The notes below the pieces were generated by a model. That model saw nothing but the letters and a program-made list of their open reading frames with translations, did not search any database and was not told the origin of the DNA. From Oceaniferula flava (lineage in GTDB: Bacteria; Verrucomicrobiota; Verrucomicrobiia; Verrucomicrobiales; Akkermansiaceae), in assembly GCF_016811075.1 (NCBI RefSeq), contig NZ_JAFBGL010000006.1, positions 186,001 through 250,000 on the forward strand: a stretch of DNA of 64,000 bases. The letters run 5' to 3'. The position numbers and the translations under genes are program-made. Positions 35,339-43,673 of the stretch are shown here, in pieces (positions within the stretch are counted from its first letter, which is position 1; each line of letters starts with the position of its first letter).

Positions 35339-36376
35339 ATGCTGACCCCCGTCCCCACGTTGGCGCTTGCCCCCATGCAGGACGTGACCGACCTGCCGTT
35401 CATGCGCGTGATGCAGCGTTTCGGTGGACCGGATGTGTATGTCACCGAGTATTTTCGCGTCCATGCGGCCTACCATTTGGAAAAACACATTCTGCGCAGC
35501 ATCACCGAGAGCCACACGGGTCGCCCCGTTTACGCCCAGATGATTGGGCAGGATATTTCCGCCCTGGTGCGCTGTGCTAAGGAGCTGCTGCGGTATCCCG
35601 TGGCCGGTGTGGACCTAAACCTCGGCTGCCCGGCTCCCGTGGTCTGCCGTAAAGATGCCGGTGGGGGACTGCTGCGGAAAAAAGAACACCTGCACGCGAT
35701 GCTGGGCGCACTGCGTGAGGTCATCCCTGGAAAATTCACCGTTAAAACTCGAGTCGGCTACCACAGCCATGAAGAGTTCAGCGAATTGTTGGAGCTTTTT
35801 CAAAGCCACGAGATCGACACCCTGACCATCCACGGGCGCACCGTGCTGGAGCGCTATCGCACGCCGATCCATACCGACTGCATTCAGCAGGCTGTCCAGC
35901 AGATGGACTGCCCGGTGATCGCCAATGGCAATGTGGTGGATGTGGAGACCGGCACCGGTCTGATCGAGCGCACCGGCGCGGCCGGGCTGATGATCGGTCG
36001 GGGCGCGATCCGGCACCCGTGGATCTTCGATCAGCTTCGCGCCGTTTGGGCTGGCGAGCCAGTGCGGGAGATTCTTCGCAGTGACCTGTTAGAATACATC
36101 ATGGACCTCTACCAGGAACTGGCTGGCTACCAACAGCACTCGGGGCAGGGGGCCTTTGACGAGCGCAAGCACGTCAACCGGATGAAAAAATACATGGTTT
36201 ACATCGCGCAAGGTCTGGATCCGGAGTTCGAATACCAAATCCGCCGCGCCTTCACCGAGCACGACTTCCACTCGATCTGCCATAGCTTTTTGGAAAACGA
36301 CACTCCTCTCCCTGTCCGCCCGCCGCTCGATTCCAAGCTGTTCTGCGGATTCGATGCATTGCGCTCCGGGAACTAA
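35339..36376 (+). CDS. dus: tRNA-dihydrouridine synthase
   Basis: Reduces uridine to dihydrouridine in tRNA using FMN. The 345-residue protein has the FMN-barrel start TLALAPMQDVTDLPF, the substrate motif LNLGCPAPVVCRKDAGGGLL, the phosphate strand VKTRVGYHSHEEF, HGRT, and the C-terminal IGRGAIRHPWIF. ATG 35339 is chosen because it directly precedes the barrel; the upstream in-frame ATG at 35312 lies inside the methylase. DusB-like subfamily is probable but not certain. Confidence 0.9.
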   Translation: MLTPVPTLALAPMQDVTDLPFMRVMQRFGGPDVYVTEYFRVHAAYHLEKHILRSITESHTGRPVYAQMIGQDISALVRCAKELLRYPVAGVDLNLGCPAPVVCRKDAGGGLLRKKEHLHAMLGALREVIPGKFTVKTRVGYHSHEEFSELLELFQSHEIDTLTIHGRTVLERYRTPIHTDCIQQAVQQMDCPVIANGNVVDVETGTGLIERTGAAGLMIGRGAIRHPWIFDQLRAVWAGEPVREILRSDLLEYIMDLYQELAGYQQHSGQGAFDERKHVNRMKKYMVYIAQGLDPEFEYQIRRAFTEHDFHSICHSFLENDTPLPVRPPLDSKLFCGFDALRSGN

Positions 36377-36393
36377 CGTGGTATCTATCAGCT

Positions 36394-37194
36394 GTGCCCG
36401 ACCCCCAGAAAGCCAGCCCCTCCGTGGAGCCGATCATCAGCGTCCGCGGCCTGCACCGCTACTTTGGCGAGAAACACGTGCTGCGTGGTGCCGACCTCGA
36501 TATTTACCCCGGCGAGACGATCTGCATGTTAGGCACCTCTGGTGGCGGCAAGAGCGTGATGGTGAAGCACATGCTCGGGCTGATGCAGCCGGACGAAGGC
36601 AGTGTCATCATCGATGGCACCGAAATCTCACAGATGAGTGAACGGAAGCTCGGGCCGGTGCGCAAAAAGGTGGGGATGATGTTTCAAAATGGAGCCCTGT
36701 TCGATTCCATGAACGTCGCCCAGAACATCGCCTTTCCCCTGCGTGAAGGAGGTATCAAGGATCTCGATACCTTGAACCGACGCATCGCGGAAGTGTTGGA
36801 AATTGTCCGCCTTCCTGGCCAGGAGGAAACTATGCCCTCGGACCTCTCCGGTGGGATGCGCAAGCGCGTGGCTCTCGCGCGGGCCATTGTCGATCACCCG
36901 GCCTGCGTCTGTTATGATGAACCACACGCCGGCCTGGACCCAGTCACCGCGGATTCCATCGATCATCTGATCAAGCGCCTGCAGAACGAGCACGGCATCA
37001 CTAACATCGTGATCACCCACGAGCTCCGCAGTGTGTTCCGGATTGCCGACCGCATTGCCTTCATGAAAGACGGCCAAGTTTACTGGCAGGGGACGCCGAA
37101 AGAGATGAAATCCAGCGATGACCCTGTGCTGATGCAGTTCCTCTCCGGTGTGGATAGCAGTGGGGAAAAATGGGCCAGTGGCGATAGCGACTGA
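36394..37194 (+). CDS. mlaF: ABC transporter ATPase, MlaF-like
   Basis: A 266-residue ATPase starting at a GTG. Walker A is LGTSGGGKSVMVKH, the signature LSGGMRKRVALARAI, and Walker B VCYDEPHAGLDP, where His replaces the usual Thr. The switch His is ITHELR. The short GGGKS variant and the MlaD neighbour 45 bases downstream mark it as MlaF, the ATPase for phospholipid transport between membranes. The permease MlaE is not encoded here, so it must lie elsewhere. Confidence 0.85.
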   Translation: MPDPQKASPSVEPIISVRGLHRYFGEKHVLRGADLDIYPGETICMLGTSGGGKSVMVKHMLGLMQPDEGSVIIDGTEISQMSERKLGPVRKKVGMMFQNGALFDSMNVAQNIAFPLREGGIKDLDTLNRRIAEVLEIVRLPGQEETMPSDLSGGMRKRVALARAIVDHPACVCYDEPHAGLDPVTADSIDHLIKRLQNEHGITNIVITHELRSVFRIADRIAFMKDGQVYWQGTPKEMKSSDDPVLMQFLSGVDSSGEKWASGDSD

Positions 37195-37239
37195 CGATTG
37201 CCACTTGCCAGTTAGCCCAAATCAAGGGAAGCTACCACC

Positions 37240-38271
37240 ATGCCAGCTCGGGAAAAACGACGCGAAACCAAGGCCGGACTCTTTGTCCTGATCGGCCTTG
37301 TGCTGTTGGGCGTGCTGGTGGTGCAGTTTGGCCGCTTTGGAGATCGTTTCACCGGCCACTACCCACTCTACATTGAATTTCCTGACACCGCGGGCATTAT
37401 CAAGGGCAGCGATGTCCGTTTCCGCGGTGCGAAAATTGGCCGCGTGGCCACCGTGCCGGAGCTTGTTCTCGGTGTCGGATCCAGCACGGTAAAAATGGAG
37501 ATGAGCATCCGCGACGATGTGCAAATCCCTATTGAATCAACTTTCCAGATCGGTTCCAGCGGCTTGTTGGGAGATAAATTTATCGAGATCTCGCCTCCGG
37601 AGCAGGAAAGTGGCGAGTTTTTTCAGCCGGGAGACAGCATCATGGGTGCCGGTGCTGGTGGCTTTGATGCGATCAAATCAGACGCCGAAAATATCGCCAA
37701 GGACGCGAGTCAGATGATCAAGGACGCCAAGGAGACGTTCAAAAAAATCGACGAAGCTCTGGATGAGATCACCGTTGTCGGCAAGAACCTGAACGTCACC
37801 ATGGAAAAGGTGAACAGCAAGTTTCTCTCAGACGATAACCTCGATCACCTGAGCAATGCGATGGCCAACTTCGATGCCGCGTCCAAGAATCTGAGCGAGG
37901 CCTCCAAGGAGCTGAAGCCCACCATCACCGATGCGAAAAAAGCGATCGCCAGTCTCAACCAAGCCGCCGATTCCGCCGACACTCTGTTCGTGGATGCGCG
38001 CAAGGAGGTGAAGAATATCGAACCGGCACTGCGTGAGCTGCCGAAGGCGGTGCAGAGCATCAGCCGCGCCGCCGGCAAGGCGGAGGAAACCATGGAAGCT
38101 CTGCAGAATGAAAACGGCCTCGTCGGAGCGATGGCCTACGACGAGGAAACCGGCGCCAATGCCAAAGATTTCGTCCGCAACCTCAAACGCTACGGCATCC
38201 TCCGCTACCGTGATGATGCCACGAAAGACGAACGCGACCCGCGCAACAAATTTCGCGGCAGCCGGCGATAG
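37240..38271 (+). CDS. mlaD: MlaD/MCE-family lipid-binding protein
   Basis: A 343-residue protein with an N-terminal anchor (AGLFVLIGLVLLGVLVVQFG, about residues 9-30) and an MCE domain at about 35-115 (HYPLYIEFPDTAGIIKGSDV; KMEMSIRDDVQIPIESTFQI). The C-terminal part (130-300) is a long amphipathic helix-rich segment, with repeats such as DAAKNLSEASKEL, which probably makes a periplasmic coiled-coil needle or ring. It binds phospholipids in transport between membranes. It follows mlaF directly. Confidence 0.88.
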   Translation: MPAREKRRETKAGLFVLIGLVLLGVLVVQFGRFGDRFTGHYPLYIEFPDTAGIIKGSDVRFRGAKIGRVATVPELVLGVGSSTVKMEMSIRDDVQIPIESTFQIGSSGLLGDKFIEISPPEQESGEFFQPGDSIMGAGAGGFDAIKSDAENIAKDASQMIKDAKETFKKIDEALDEITVVGKNLNVTMEKVNSKFLSDDNLDHLSNAMANFDAASKNLSEASKELKPTITDAKKAIASLNQAADSADTLFVDARKEVKNIEPALRELPKAVQSISRAAGKAEETMEALQNENGLVGAMAYDEETGANAKDFVRNLKRYGILRYRDDATKDERDPRNKFRGSRR

Positions 38272-38335
38272 ACGCTGGACATTGTGTCGCAGCCACTTGT
38301 AAGCAGTAGCCGCACACGCACCACCCTAGAACAAC

Positions 38336-39157
38336 ATGGAAAAAGACCCACAAGAACCCCGCATTTACCTGCTGCCGAACCTGATGACCGCCGGCAACCT
38401 TTGCTGTGGATTTTTCGCGGTGTTGACGATTTTCAAAGGCATGGAGCTGGACGATTTTTCCGCGGCCTATCCCTTTTATGAAAAAGCCATTTTGCTGATT
38501 TTTGGTTCCTGTCTTTTTGATCTGTTGGACGGCCGGCTCGCTCGAATGGGCGGTCAGGAATCGCCCTTCGGTCAGGAGTTTGATTCCATTGCGGACGTGG
38601 TTTCCTTTGGCATGGCGCCCGCCCTGCTCGTGTCCAAGGCGGTGTTGTTTAACCTCGAGGGGCGTGTCGGTTGGGCGATTGCTTTCATCTATTTGCTCTG
38701 CGGTGCAATGCGTCTGGCCCGCTTCAACTGCCTGGCGAACATGCCCAAGAAAGAGGGCGACACCAATGACTTCCGCGGCATCCCCATTCCCATGGCCGCC
38801 GGGTTTATCGCCTCGATTACTTTCCTACTGATCTATTTCAGTAAAAACGATCGCGGACACGACCTCGGCTACTGGAACTACGTGCTGGGAGCAGTCATGC
38901 TCGGGCTTTCCGCCCTGATGCTGAGCAACGTGCGCTACCCGAGCTTCAAGAAAATCGATTTCCAGACTAAGGGGACTTTCCTGAGCATCATCGGTGGGGC
39001 TATTCTGATTGTGCTCTTACTCAACGAGCAGACCCGCTGGTATACTCCCACCGCGATCTTCTCGATCTACCTGATCTACGGCCTGGCACGCCCCTTGATT
39101 TCCAAGAATTGGCGACGCAGCATCGAGCACGGACTGGACAGTGAGGACGATCACTGA
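38336..39157 (+). CDS. pssA: CDP-diacylglycerol--serine O-phosphatidyltransferase
   Basis: A 273-residue membrane enzyme that makes phosphatidylserine. The CDP-alcohol phosphotransferase signature is read in DLLDGRLARMGGQ, then GQEFDSIAD, giving the DGxxAR...G...D...D pattern. It has about seven to eight hydrophobic helices. Its position next to mlaF-mlaD groups phospholipid synthesis with transport. The stop is 28 bases from the convergent LytTR regulator, without a clear terminator. Confidence 0.9.
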   Translation: MEKDPQEPRIYLLPNLMTAGNLCCGFFAVLTIFKGMELDDFSAAYPFYEKAILLIFGSCLFDLLDGRLARMGGQESPFGQEFDSIADVVSFGMAPALLVSKAVLFNLEGRVGWAIAFIYLLCGAMRLARFNCLANMPKKEGDTNDFRGIPIPMAAGFIASITFLLIYFSKNDRGHDLGYWNYVLGAVMLGLSALMLSNVRYPSFKKIDFQTKGTFLSIIGGAILIVLLLNEQTRWYTPTAIFSIYLIYGLARPLISKNWRRSIEHGLDSEDDH

Positions 39158-39185
39158 GCCTAGCTTTAGCATCGCGTGATAGGGA

Positions 39186-39890
39186 TCAGTTTTCGATACT
39201 GGCTTTCAGTCGCCGCCGCGCAGTGGATCCAATCCGGTGCTGGTGCTCATTTTTAAAATTGATGGTCGCCGTGCGATCCGGGCCGAGCCGCGTGTAGTGA
39301 TCAATCTGGTCGAGATTGACGATGGTGGACCGATCGAGAGTGACAAAGAGAGGCGACGGTAAAAGCTTCCCCCACTCGTGCATCCTCCGTGTGCTGATGA
39401 ACTCCGAATCGCTGATATCTCTGACGATGGTGTAGTCGCGATCTGCCGTGACCAGGGTGATGTGATCGATTGGCACCATCTGAGTTTTGGTGCCATTGTG
39501 CAGCGGCAGCGCCATTTTTCTAGCGCGGTGTTGAGGCTCACCCTGCCCCTGCGGCAAGCGCTCCAAGGCGCGGCAGAGTTTTTCGTGGGTGATCGGCTTG
39601 GTGAGGTAGTCGCTCGCACCCACTTCAAAGGCCTGTAGCGCATGCTCGGTGCACAGCGTGGAGCAGATAATGTAGGGGCTGTAGTCCAGCAGATGCACAT
39701 GCTCGAGGCTATTCTGACAGTCCAGCTGCAGATCCAGCATGATCAGTTCCGGCTGCATGTTGTTAGCCAGCTCAATCCCCTGATGAATTGACTCTGCCGT
39801 TGCGATTACCTCATAGCCTTCGAAGGCGGCTAACAGAAGCTTGAGGTTCTCCATTTCTATCTCATTGTCTTCAATGATCAGAATCGTCAT
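39186..39890 (-). CDS. LytTR-family response regulator
   Basis: A 234-residue regulator from ATG 39890. The receiver domain (1-115) has IIEDNE with acidic residues at the phosphorylation pocket, LIMLDLQLD carrying the phospho-acceptor Asp, and SDYLTKPI with the conserved Lys. The C-terminal LytTR domain (about 135-234) binds DNA by the HAATTRSS-type fold, seen as ITLVTADRDYTIV and STRRMHEWGKLL. It overlaps the small upstream membrane gene by 20 bases, so their translation is coupled. It likely works with the NMT1-domain kinase just upstream. Confidence 0.85.
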   Translation of the reverse strand: MTILIIEDNEIEMENLKLLLAAFEGYEVIATAESIHQGIELANNMQPELIMLDLQLDCQNSLEHVHLLDYSPYIICSTLCTEHALQAFEVGASDYLTKPITHEKLCRALERLPQGQGEPQHRARKMALPLHNGTKTQMVPIDHITLVTADRDYTIVRDISDSEFISTRRMHEWGKLLPSPLFVTLDRSTIVNLDQIDHYTRLGPDRTATINFKNEHQHRIGSTARRRLKASIEN

Positions 39891-40170
39891 AGTGAATGGC
39901 TGTGCTGTTATTGACTTCCATCGGAGGTGCATTAATCGGTACAGGTAGAGGCTTATTCAGGTTCGTGCCATCTTCATCAACCGTGTCAATCTGCTCAGAT
40001 TGGACTTCGGAGCAGTCGTTATGATCAAACTCACTGGTTTCCGGCGGCGACGCCAGCATAAAAGCGAACCAGAGTAAAAACGGACACGTAAACACCACAA
40101 AGATTCCTACAGCGCCCTTCATCAGGGAGAGGGAAGGAGTATCGTGATGATGGAATGAATGATTACTCAT
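39871..40170 (-). CDS. Small single-pass membrane protein in the signalling cassette
   Basis: A 99-residue unknown. The N-terminus has SFHHHDT then one membrane helix at about 18-40 (GAVGIFVVFTCPFLLWFAFML). The C-terminal 55 residues are acidic and exposed, with one Cys at about 53. The gene lies between the kinase and the regulator and overlaps the regulator start, so it is probably a component of the same pathway, perhaps a modulator of the kinase. No family recognised. Confidence 0.65.
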   Translation of the reverse strand: MSNHSFHHHDTPSLSLMKGAVGIFVVFTCPFLLWFAFMLASPPETSEFDHNDCSEVQSEQIDTVDEDGTNLNKPLPVPINAPPMEVNNSTAIHYDDSDH

Positions 40171-40387
40171 GCGCTTGATTAGAAAATGACAGCTGGGACC
40201 GCCGCATTCCGCATACTCGGTGCGGGTTCTCGTTAGACTGTCCGATTTGAGAATAAACTATCAGAAAACCTGAAGCACAGAGAGACTGCCTCTGCGAAAT
40301 GTATGAAAATCACTGCGAAACGTTCGTTTACTACCTCAATGAGGGTTTGTTCATTGATGAAACTAACAAAGTTGCGAGGTGATCTAA

Positions 40388-42292
40388 CTATCGCGATGCC
40401 ATTTCAGGTAAAGAATTGAGTGGAACGGCGATGGAAAATACCGCTCCAGACGGCTGAGCCGGACTCACCTCGATGCTGCCTCCCAGCAGCTCCACGTTAC
40501 GTTTGACAATGGATAGTCCGAGTCCGGTGGAAGTGTGGCCGGTGACACTTCGTTCGGATTGGCCGAACATCTTGAAGAGCTCCCTTTGTTTGTCGGGAGA
40601 AATGCCGGGTCCATGATCGCTCACTGTGAATTTCAGTGACTCGGGCTGAATGGAGAGAGCGAGCGTAACCGTTCCTCTCTCCGGTGAAAACTTGATGGCG
40701 TTGTGGAGGAGGTTAAGTAAAATTTGGGAGACGCGTGCGCGGTCCATTTCGAGAGTTCTCTGGTCACCTTGCCATGAGACATCGATGGAGACTTCCTTTT
40801 CATCAGCCAAAGCCTGCACCAGGTTCACCATGCTCGTGCAGCATTCCTCCAAGTTCAAGGTCTCCGGATGCACGCTCACGGCATTCATTTCCAAGGCGGA
40901 ATGATCGAGGATATTGTGCAGCATCAACATCAGGAATTCCCCACCAGAATTGAGCTGACGGAGGAAGCGGTTGAACTTATCAGGTAAATTCAACGACTGG
41001 CTGTGGTGGTTGAAGATCTGGCTGAGGCTAATCATCGCACTCACCGGGGCTTTGAGATCGTGGCTGACATTGGTGATGAACCACGTTTTTTTGAGGTTGG
41101 CCTCTTCGGCGATCTGCTTGGCCTCGTTGAGTTTGGAATTCGTCGTCTGAAGGTGCTTTTCAGCATCCAAGCGGAGGGCGACTTCTTCCTTCAAGCGAAC
41201 GTTCAGGCTCCGGAAGTAAAACGATATCACCGCGAGAATCAGCACGGCGGTGAGAACGGAGAGGAGGACTGGCCAGAACCATTTCGGGAGCTGTTTCGGT
41301 TGTTCATCGAAGATAAAGCCAGAGAGGTCCGGTTTCTTGCTGAGCATGCCGGTTTCCAGAAAAGTGTCCGAGATGTGGTTCCAGCGCTCCGGGTTCATAT
41401 GTCCGGGGCGAACCAGGTTGGTCATCAAGTCCTGCGTCACGCGGGCCTCGTAGCGGAGTTTCTCACGGTTGTTGCCGGTGGGATACTCCTCGAGGATGAG
41501 GTTGATGGCTGTCTCGGGATCACGGAGGGCTTCCTGCCAGCCACGGATGGTGGCTTGACGAAATGCCTGCACCATTTCTTTTCGTTCATCGAGTGTCTGT
41601 CTGGCGGTGAAAAAATTATCCCCATAGAAATCGACGCCATAGGTGCGCGGGGAGAAGGTGTTGAACTCGATGCCATCCTCTAGCAGCGTGTAGGGCTCGT
41701 CGGTCTGATAGGCGGAGATGGAGCTGACGTTTTGGGATTTTTCCAAAATATCCAGCGCGTTATCGGGTCGGGCAATGATGTTGAGATTTTCTGATGCCAG
41801 TCCAGCCCTGCGGAGCATCGCCATGAGATCTCCCGAGTGGGCTTCGATCATCAGCGGGCCTTGGGCGACGGTTTCGATGGTGTCCGAAGACCGTTGTGTG
41901 CGTGTAATCAGCACCAGGGGTGAGTGCTGGTAGATCACTCCGAGCACTACCACGGGCTTTCCTGCGGCGTAATCGAGCAGTAAGCTGCTGGTGCCCACGC
42001 CAAAGTCGGCATTTCCTGAGAGCACTTCTTGGGTGACATCGAGAGTGGGGGTGCCGGGGCGGATTTCCAGATCGATCCCTTGGTCGGAATAATAACCCAA
42101 ATGTTTCGCCATGTAGTAACCGGCAAATTGAAACTGGTGACTCCATTTCAACTGGAGAACCACACGCTCAGTTGCCTGACTTTCTGCTTTTACAACATTG
42201 GTTAGTGTTAGAAAAGTGACTAACACTATCACTGAGCATCGCCGTATAAGCTTCGGGTTGATCAGTGCAAAAAGGGAAAACACAAGCTCCAT
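40388..42292 (-). CDS. Sensor histidine kinase with periplasmic NMT1/THI5-like domain
   Basis: A 634-residue fusion. Residues 14-37 form a signal/anchor. The periplasmic part (about 43-320) is an NMT1/SsuA-type solute-binding domain: QLKWSHQFQFAGYYMAKHLG, then SGNADFGVGTSSLLL and AISAYQTDEP-like strands. A membrane helix lies at 338-360. Then come a dimer helix with H411 in ITNVSHDLKAPVSAM, and an ATP domain with N-box NLLHNAIKFSPE (about 526-537), DHGPGISP (559) and TGLGLSIVKRN. The solute domain is expected to sense pyrimidine, nitrate, sulfonate or similar ligands. An inverted repeat of 9-base arms lies within its signal-peptide codons. Confidence 0.88.
   Translation of the reverse strand: MELVFSLFALINPKLIRRCSVIVLVTFLTLTNVVKAESQATERVVLQLKWSHQFQFAGYYMAKHLGYYSDQGIDLEIRPGTPTLDVTQEVLSGNADFGVGTSSLLLDYAAGKPVVVLGVIYQHSPLVLITRTQRSSDTIETVAQGPLMIEAHSGDLMAMLRRAGLASENLNIIARPDNALDILEKSQNVSSISAYQTDEPYTLLEDGIEFNTFSPRTYGVDFYGDNFFTARQTLDERKEMVQAFRQATIRGWQEALRDPETAINLILEEYPTGNNREKLRYEARVTQDLMTNLVRPGHMNPERWNHISDTFLETGMLSKKPDLSGFIFDEQPKQLPKWFWPVLLSVLTAVLILAVISFYFRSLNVRLKEEVALRLDAEKHLQTTNSKLNEAKQIAEEANLKKTWFITNVSHDLKAPVSAMISLSQIFNHHSQSLNLPDKFNRFLRQLNSGGEFLMLMLHNILDHSALEMNAVSVHPETLNLEECCTSMVNLVQALADEKEVSIDVSWQGDQRTLEMDRARVSQILLNLLHNAIKFSPERGTVTLALSIQPESLKFTVSDHGPGISPDKQRELFKMFGQSERSVTGHTSTGLGLSIVKRNVELLGGSIEVSPAQPSGAVFSIAVPLNSLPEMASR
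42203..42228. repeat. Inverted repeat inside the NMT1-kinase signal-peptide codons
   Basis: TAGTGTTAG at 42203-42211 and CTAACACTA at 42220-42228 form a perfect 9-base stem with an 8-base loop. It lies about 65-90 bases after the kinase ATG on the minus strand. Both arms contain the TGTTAG hexamer. It could fold in the mRNA or bind a dimeric protein. Confidence 0.6.
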
Positions 42293-42534
42293 CCAATGGC
42301 GAATGGGGCAAGAACTCCATGAAAAAACGCCGCCTCGTGATATTCATTAAGGAAATGATTGGCGCTCATCTTTCGGCTTGGTGAGGTGAATTGTTTGCGC
42401 GGAATAAAACAGTGCGTTCCTTCTCGTATGTGATGAGTGGGCAACTCCATTCGGGCTAACTATTTGACTTGATATAAACTGATCTTAAAGTGCGTATGCC
42501 TGCCAGTCGATCAAACCATCCTCCGCTTGAATTC

Positions 42535-43152
42535 ATGACCCCTTCCGCCCCCCTCCGCGTCACCTTGCCCATGCTGTTGGCGCTTGTCCTCTGTCAGGTT
42601 TCCCAAGCTCGCACCGTCAATCGCGTGATCATCGATGCCGGTCACGGGGGAAAGGACAAGGGAGCTCACCGGGGCAAGGTTTATGAGAAGACGCTGGCTC
42701 TCTCGGTAGCGAAACAAACCGAAGCGCTGCTCAAGAAGAAAGGCATGCCGGTGACCATGACGCGCCGCAGCGATGTTTTCATCTCGCTGACCAATCGCGC
42801 AGCCATCGCGAATCGTTATAAGAACTGCGTCTTTATCAGCATCCATTTCAACGCCCACAAGAGCAATGCCTATCATGGGGTGGAGACATACTACTACGGC
42901 ACCGAGGGCAGCAAGCTCGCGGCGCACATTCACCTGCGGATGTTGAGTCGATTGAAAATCCGCAACCGCGACACCCGTCAGCGGAAGGATCTTGCGGTGC
43001 TGCGTCGCACCCGCTGCCCTGCTGTGCTGATCGAGTGCGGCTACATTAGCAATGCTTACGAGCGCAAACGCTGCCTCAGCGCTTCCTACCAGCAGAACTG
43101 TGCGCGCGCGATTGCCGACGGCATCATCGCTTATAAAAACTTCAAACAGTAA
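42535..43152 (+). CDS. N-acetylmuramoyl-L-alanine amidase (Amidase_3)
   Basis: A 205-residue exported zinc amidase that cleaves the amide bond between MurNAc and L-Ala in peptidoglycan. The ATG at 42535 gives a signal peptide (RVTLPMLLALVLCQVSQA). Zinc ligands are in VIIDAGHGGKDKG, the KVYEK Glu and the SIHFNAH His; the catalytic Glu is in LIECGYISN. No SPOR or LysM domain is present. It diverges from the NMT1 kinase. A paralogue lies at 46599. Confidence 0.88.
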   Translation: MTPSAPLRVTLPMLLALVLCQVSQARTVNRVIIDAGHGGKDKGAHRGKVYEKTLALSVAKQTEALLKKKGMPVTMTRRSDVFISLTNRAAIANRYKNCVFISIHFNAHKSNAYHGVETYYYGTEGSKLAAHIHLRMLSRLKIRNRDTRQRKDLAVLRRTRCPAVLIECGYISNAYERKRCLSASYQQNCARAIADGIIAYKNFKQ

Positions 43153-43171
43153 ATTCACCTAACCATAATCT

Positions 43172-43555
43172 ATGAAAACAATAACATTGATACTCGCCCT
43201 TTCCTTCGCCAGCCTCATCAGCGCATTTGCGCATGACCACGGTGATAAGAAAGCGCCATTCCGCCACGTCGTCTGTTTCAAGTTCAAGGCTGATGCCACA
43301 CCTGAGCAGATCAAAACCGTGGAAAAAGCTTTTGCCGCGTTGCCATCGAAAATCGATACCATCAAAGGTTACGAATGGGGCACCAGCCTCGGTGGTGTGG
43401 AGCGTGCCAAGGGGTTCACTCACTGCTTTGTGGTGACCTTTGATAATCAGGCTGGCCTTGATGCCTACTCACCTCACGACGCGCACCAAGCTTTCATCAA
43501 GCTGTTCAAGCCCTTCGTCGAAGACGTCTTTGTGTTCGATTACATCGCCCAGTAA
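43172..43555 (+). CDS. Exported Dabb-domain protein
   Basis: A 127-residue protein with a signal peptide (KTITLILALSFASLISAFA) and a stress-responsive dimeric alpha/beta barrel (Dabb): HVVCFKFKADATPEQIKTV, GYEWGTSLGGV, THCFVVTFDNQAGLDAY and HQAFIKLFKPFVEDVFVFDY. Role unknown; the export is unusual but common in this phylum. It lies 20 bases after the amidase and is probably co-transcribed. It ends in a strong terminator. Confidence 0.85.
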   Translation: MKTITLILALSFASLISAFAHDHGDKKAPFRHVVCFKFKADATPEQIKTVEKAFAALPSKIDTIKGYEWGTSLGGVERAKGFTHCFVVTFDNQAGLDAYSPHDAHQAFIKLFKPFVEDVFVFDYIAQ

Positions 43556-43577
43556 GCGATTCGTTTCAACTTATCCG

Positions 43578-43616
43578 AAAAAACCCACGCTGTATGTTCA
43601 CAGCGTGGGTTTTTTC
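43578..43616 (+). terminator. Rho-independent terminator
   Basis: ACCCACGCTGT (43583-43593) pairs perfectly with ACAGCGTGGGT (43600-43610) across a 6-base loop, followed by TTTTT. It ends the amidase-Dabb transcript. Confidence 0.93.
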
Positions 43617-43673
43617 GTGCTGATGTGGCACGCGTGTCAGGTCACGCGGGTGCGGCGCTCTCCGGTAGAGGGG

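Noticed and set aside
42293-42534. Possible riboswitch (TPP type) before the NMT1 kinase
   Set aside because: No CTGAGA or the other conserved thiamine-box sequence was seen in the gap.
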